22,741 bases of DNA from the NCBI RefSeq assembly GCF_036388275.1, contig NZ_DASVSF010000095.1, positions 1 through 22,741 on the forward strand, read 5' to 3'. Below the pieces are notes generated by a model. That model had not been told where the DNA came from. It ran no database searches and saw only the letters and a list, made by a program, of their open reading frames with translations. This stretch comes from Longimicrobium sp. (GTDB lineage Bacteria > Gemmatimonadota > Gemmatimonadetes > Longimicrobiales > Longimicrobiaceae). Positions 22,621 through 22,741 of the stretch are shown in pieces; position 1 is the stretch's first letter; the number at the start of each line of letters is the position of its first letter. Made by a program: the position numbers and the translations under genes.

Positions 22621-22741
22621 AGTGCGTGAGTGCGTGAGTGCGGAAGTGCGGAAGTGCGGAAGTGCGGAAGTGCGGAAGTGCGGAAGTGCGGAAGTGCGGA
22701 AGTGCGGAAGTGCGGAAGTGCGGAAGTGCGGAAGTGCGGAA
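22621..22741. repeat. Octamer tandem repeat at window end
   Basis: Two copies of AGTGCGTG are followed by 13 perfect copies of AGTGCGGA (22637-22740) and the array continues past the window. It lies upstream of the membrane protein gene in a non-coding stretch. The change of unit type after the second copy suggests expansion of one variant. Confidence 0.92.

Noticed and set aside
22621..22741. CRISPR array
   Set aside because: The units are directly joined octamers with no spacers.

Overview
The window is a very G+C-rich bacterial chromosome segment with tightly packed genes, many GTG starts and many 1-4 bp gene overlaps. A DUF58/BatA/DUF4175/DUF4159 cluster, short secreted proteins of unknown function and abundant G/C-rich palindromic intergenic repeats suggest Gemmatimonadota, possibly a Longimicrobium relative. 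That placement is inferred from style and gene content; no rRNA or tRNA gene is present to confirm it.

Layout. (1) 220-7246 (+): a five-gene, translationally coupled cluster of DUF58 protein, BatA-like protein, large DUF4175-like membrane protein, DUF4159 protein and a second BatA-like membrane protein. Such clusters usually accompany a MoxR AAA+ ATPase, which is not in the 219 bases visible upstream. (2) 7350-8591 (+): a secreted protein and a four-helix membrane protein, ending at a terminator shared with a convergent glycine-rich protein gene (8663-9157, -). (3) 9289-11698 (+): a histone-deacetylase-fold protein that has lost nearly all catalytic and zinc-binding residues, a cluster of three stem-loop repeats, and a secreted alpha/beta hydrolase. 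(4) 11980-17485 (-): adenosine deaminase, a Mrr-type endonuclease of clearly lower G+C, a concentrative nucleoside transporter and a rhomboid protease. The transporter and deaminase form a plausible nucleoside uptake and salvage pair, with the nuclease gene sitting between them like an acquired cargo gene. (5) 17486-18036: a second cluster of the same stem-loop repeats. (6) 18061-19929 (+): a secreted/membrane DUF5683-like protein, glutamate racemase (murI) and a DUF4262 protein, coupled. (7) 20066-20527 (+): a DUF983 zinc-ribbon membrane protein, followed by a 273-bp non-coding element with long terminal and internal inverted repeats (20553-20825). (8) 20866-22540 (-): membrane protein, carboxylesterase and flavin reductase, overlapping by 1 and 4 bp. 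(9) 22621-22741: an octamer tandem repeat running off the window end.

The most noteworthy items are the pseudo-deacetylase (9289-10245), the stem-loop family with a constant 7-nt AAACTGC-type loop (seven copies), the 273-bp MITE-like palindromic element, and the Mrr-type nuclease with a long N-terminal region I do not recognise. I did not find a clear multi-gene new defence or mobile system.
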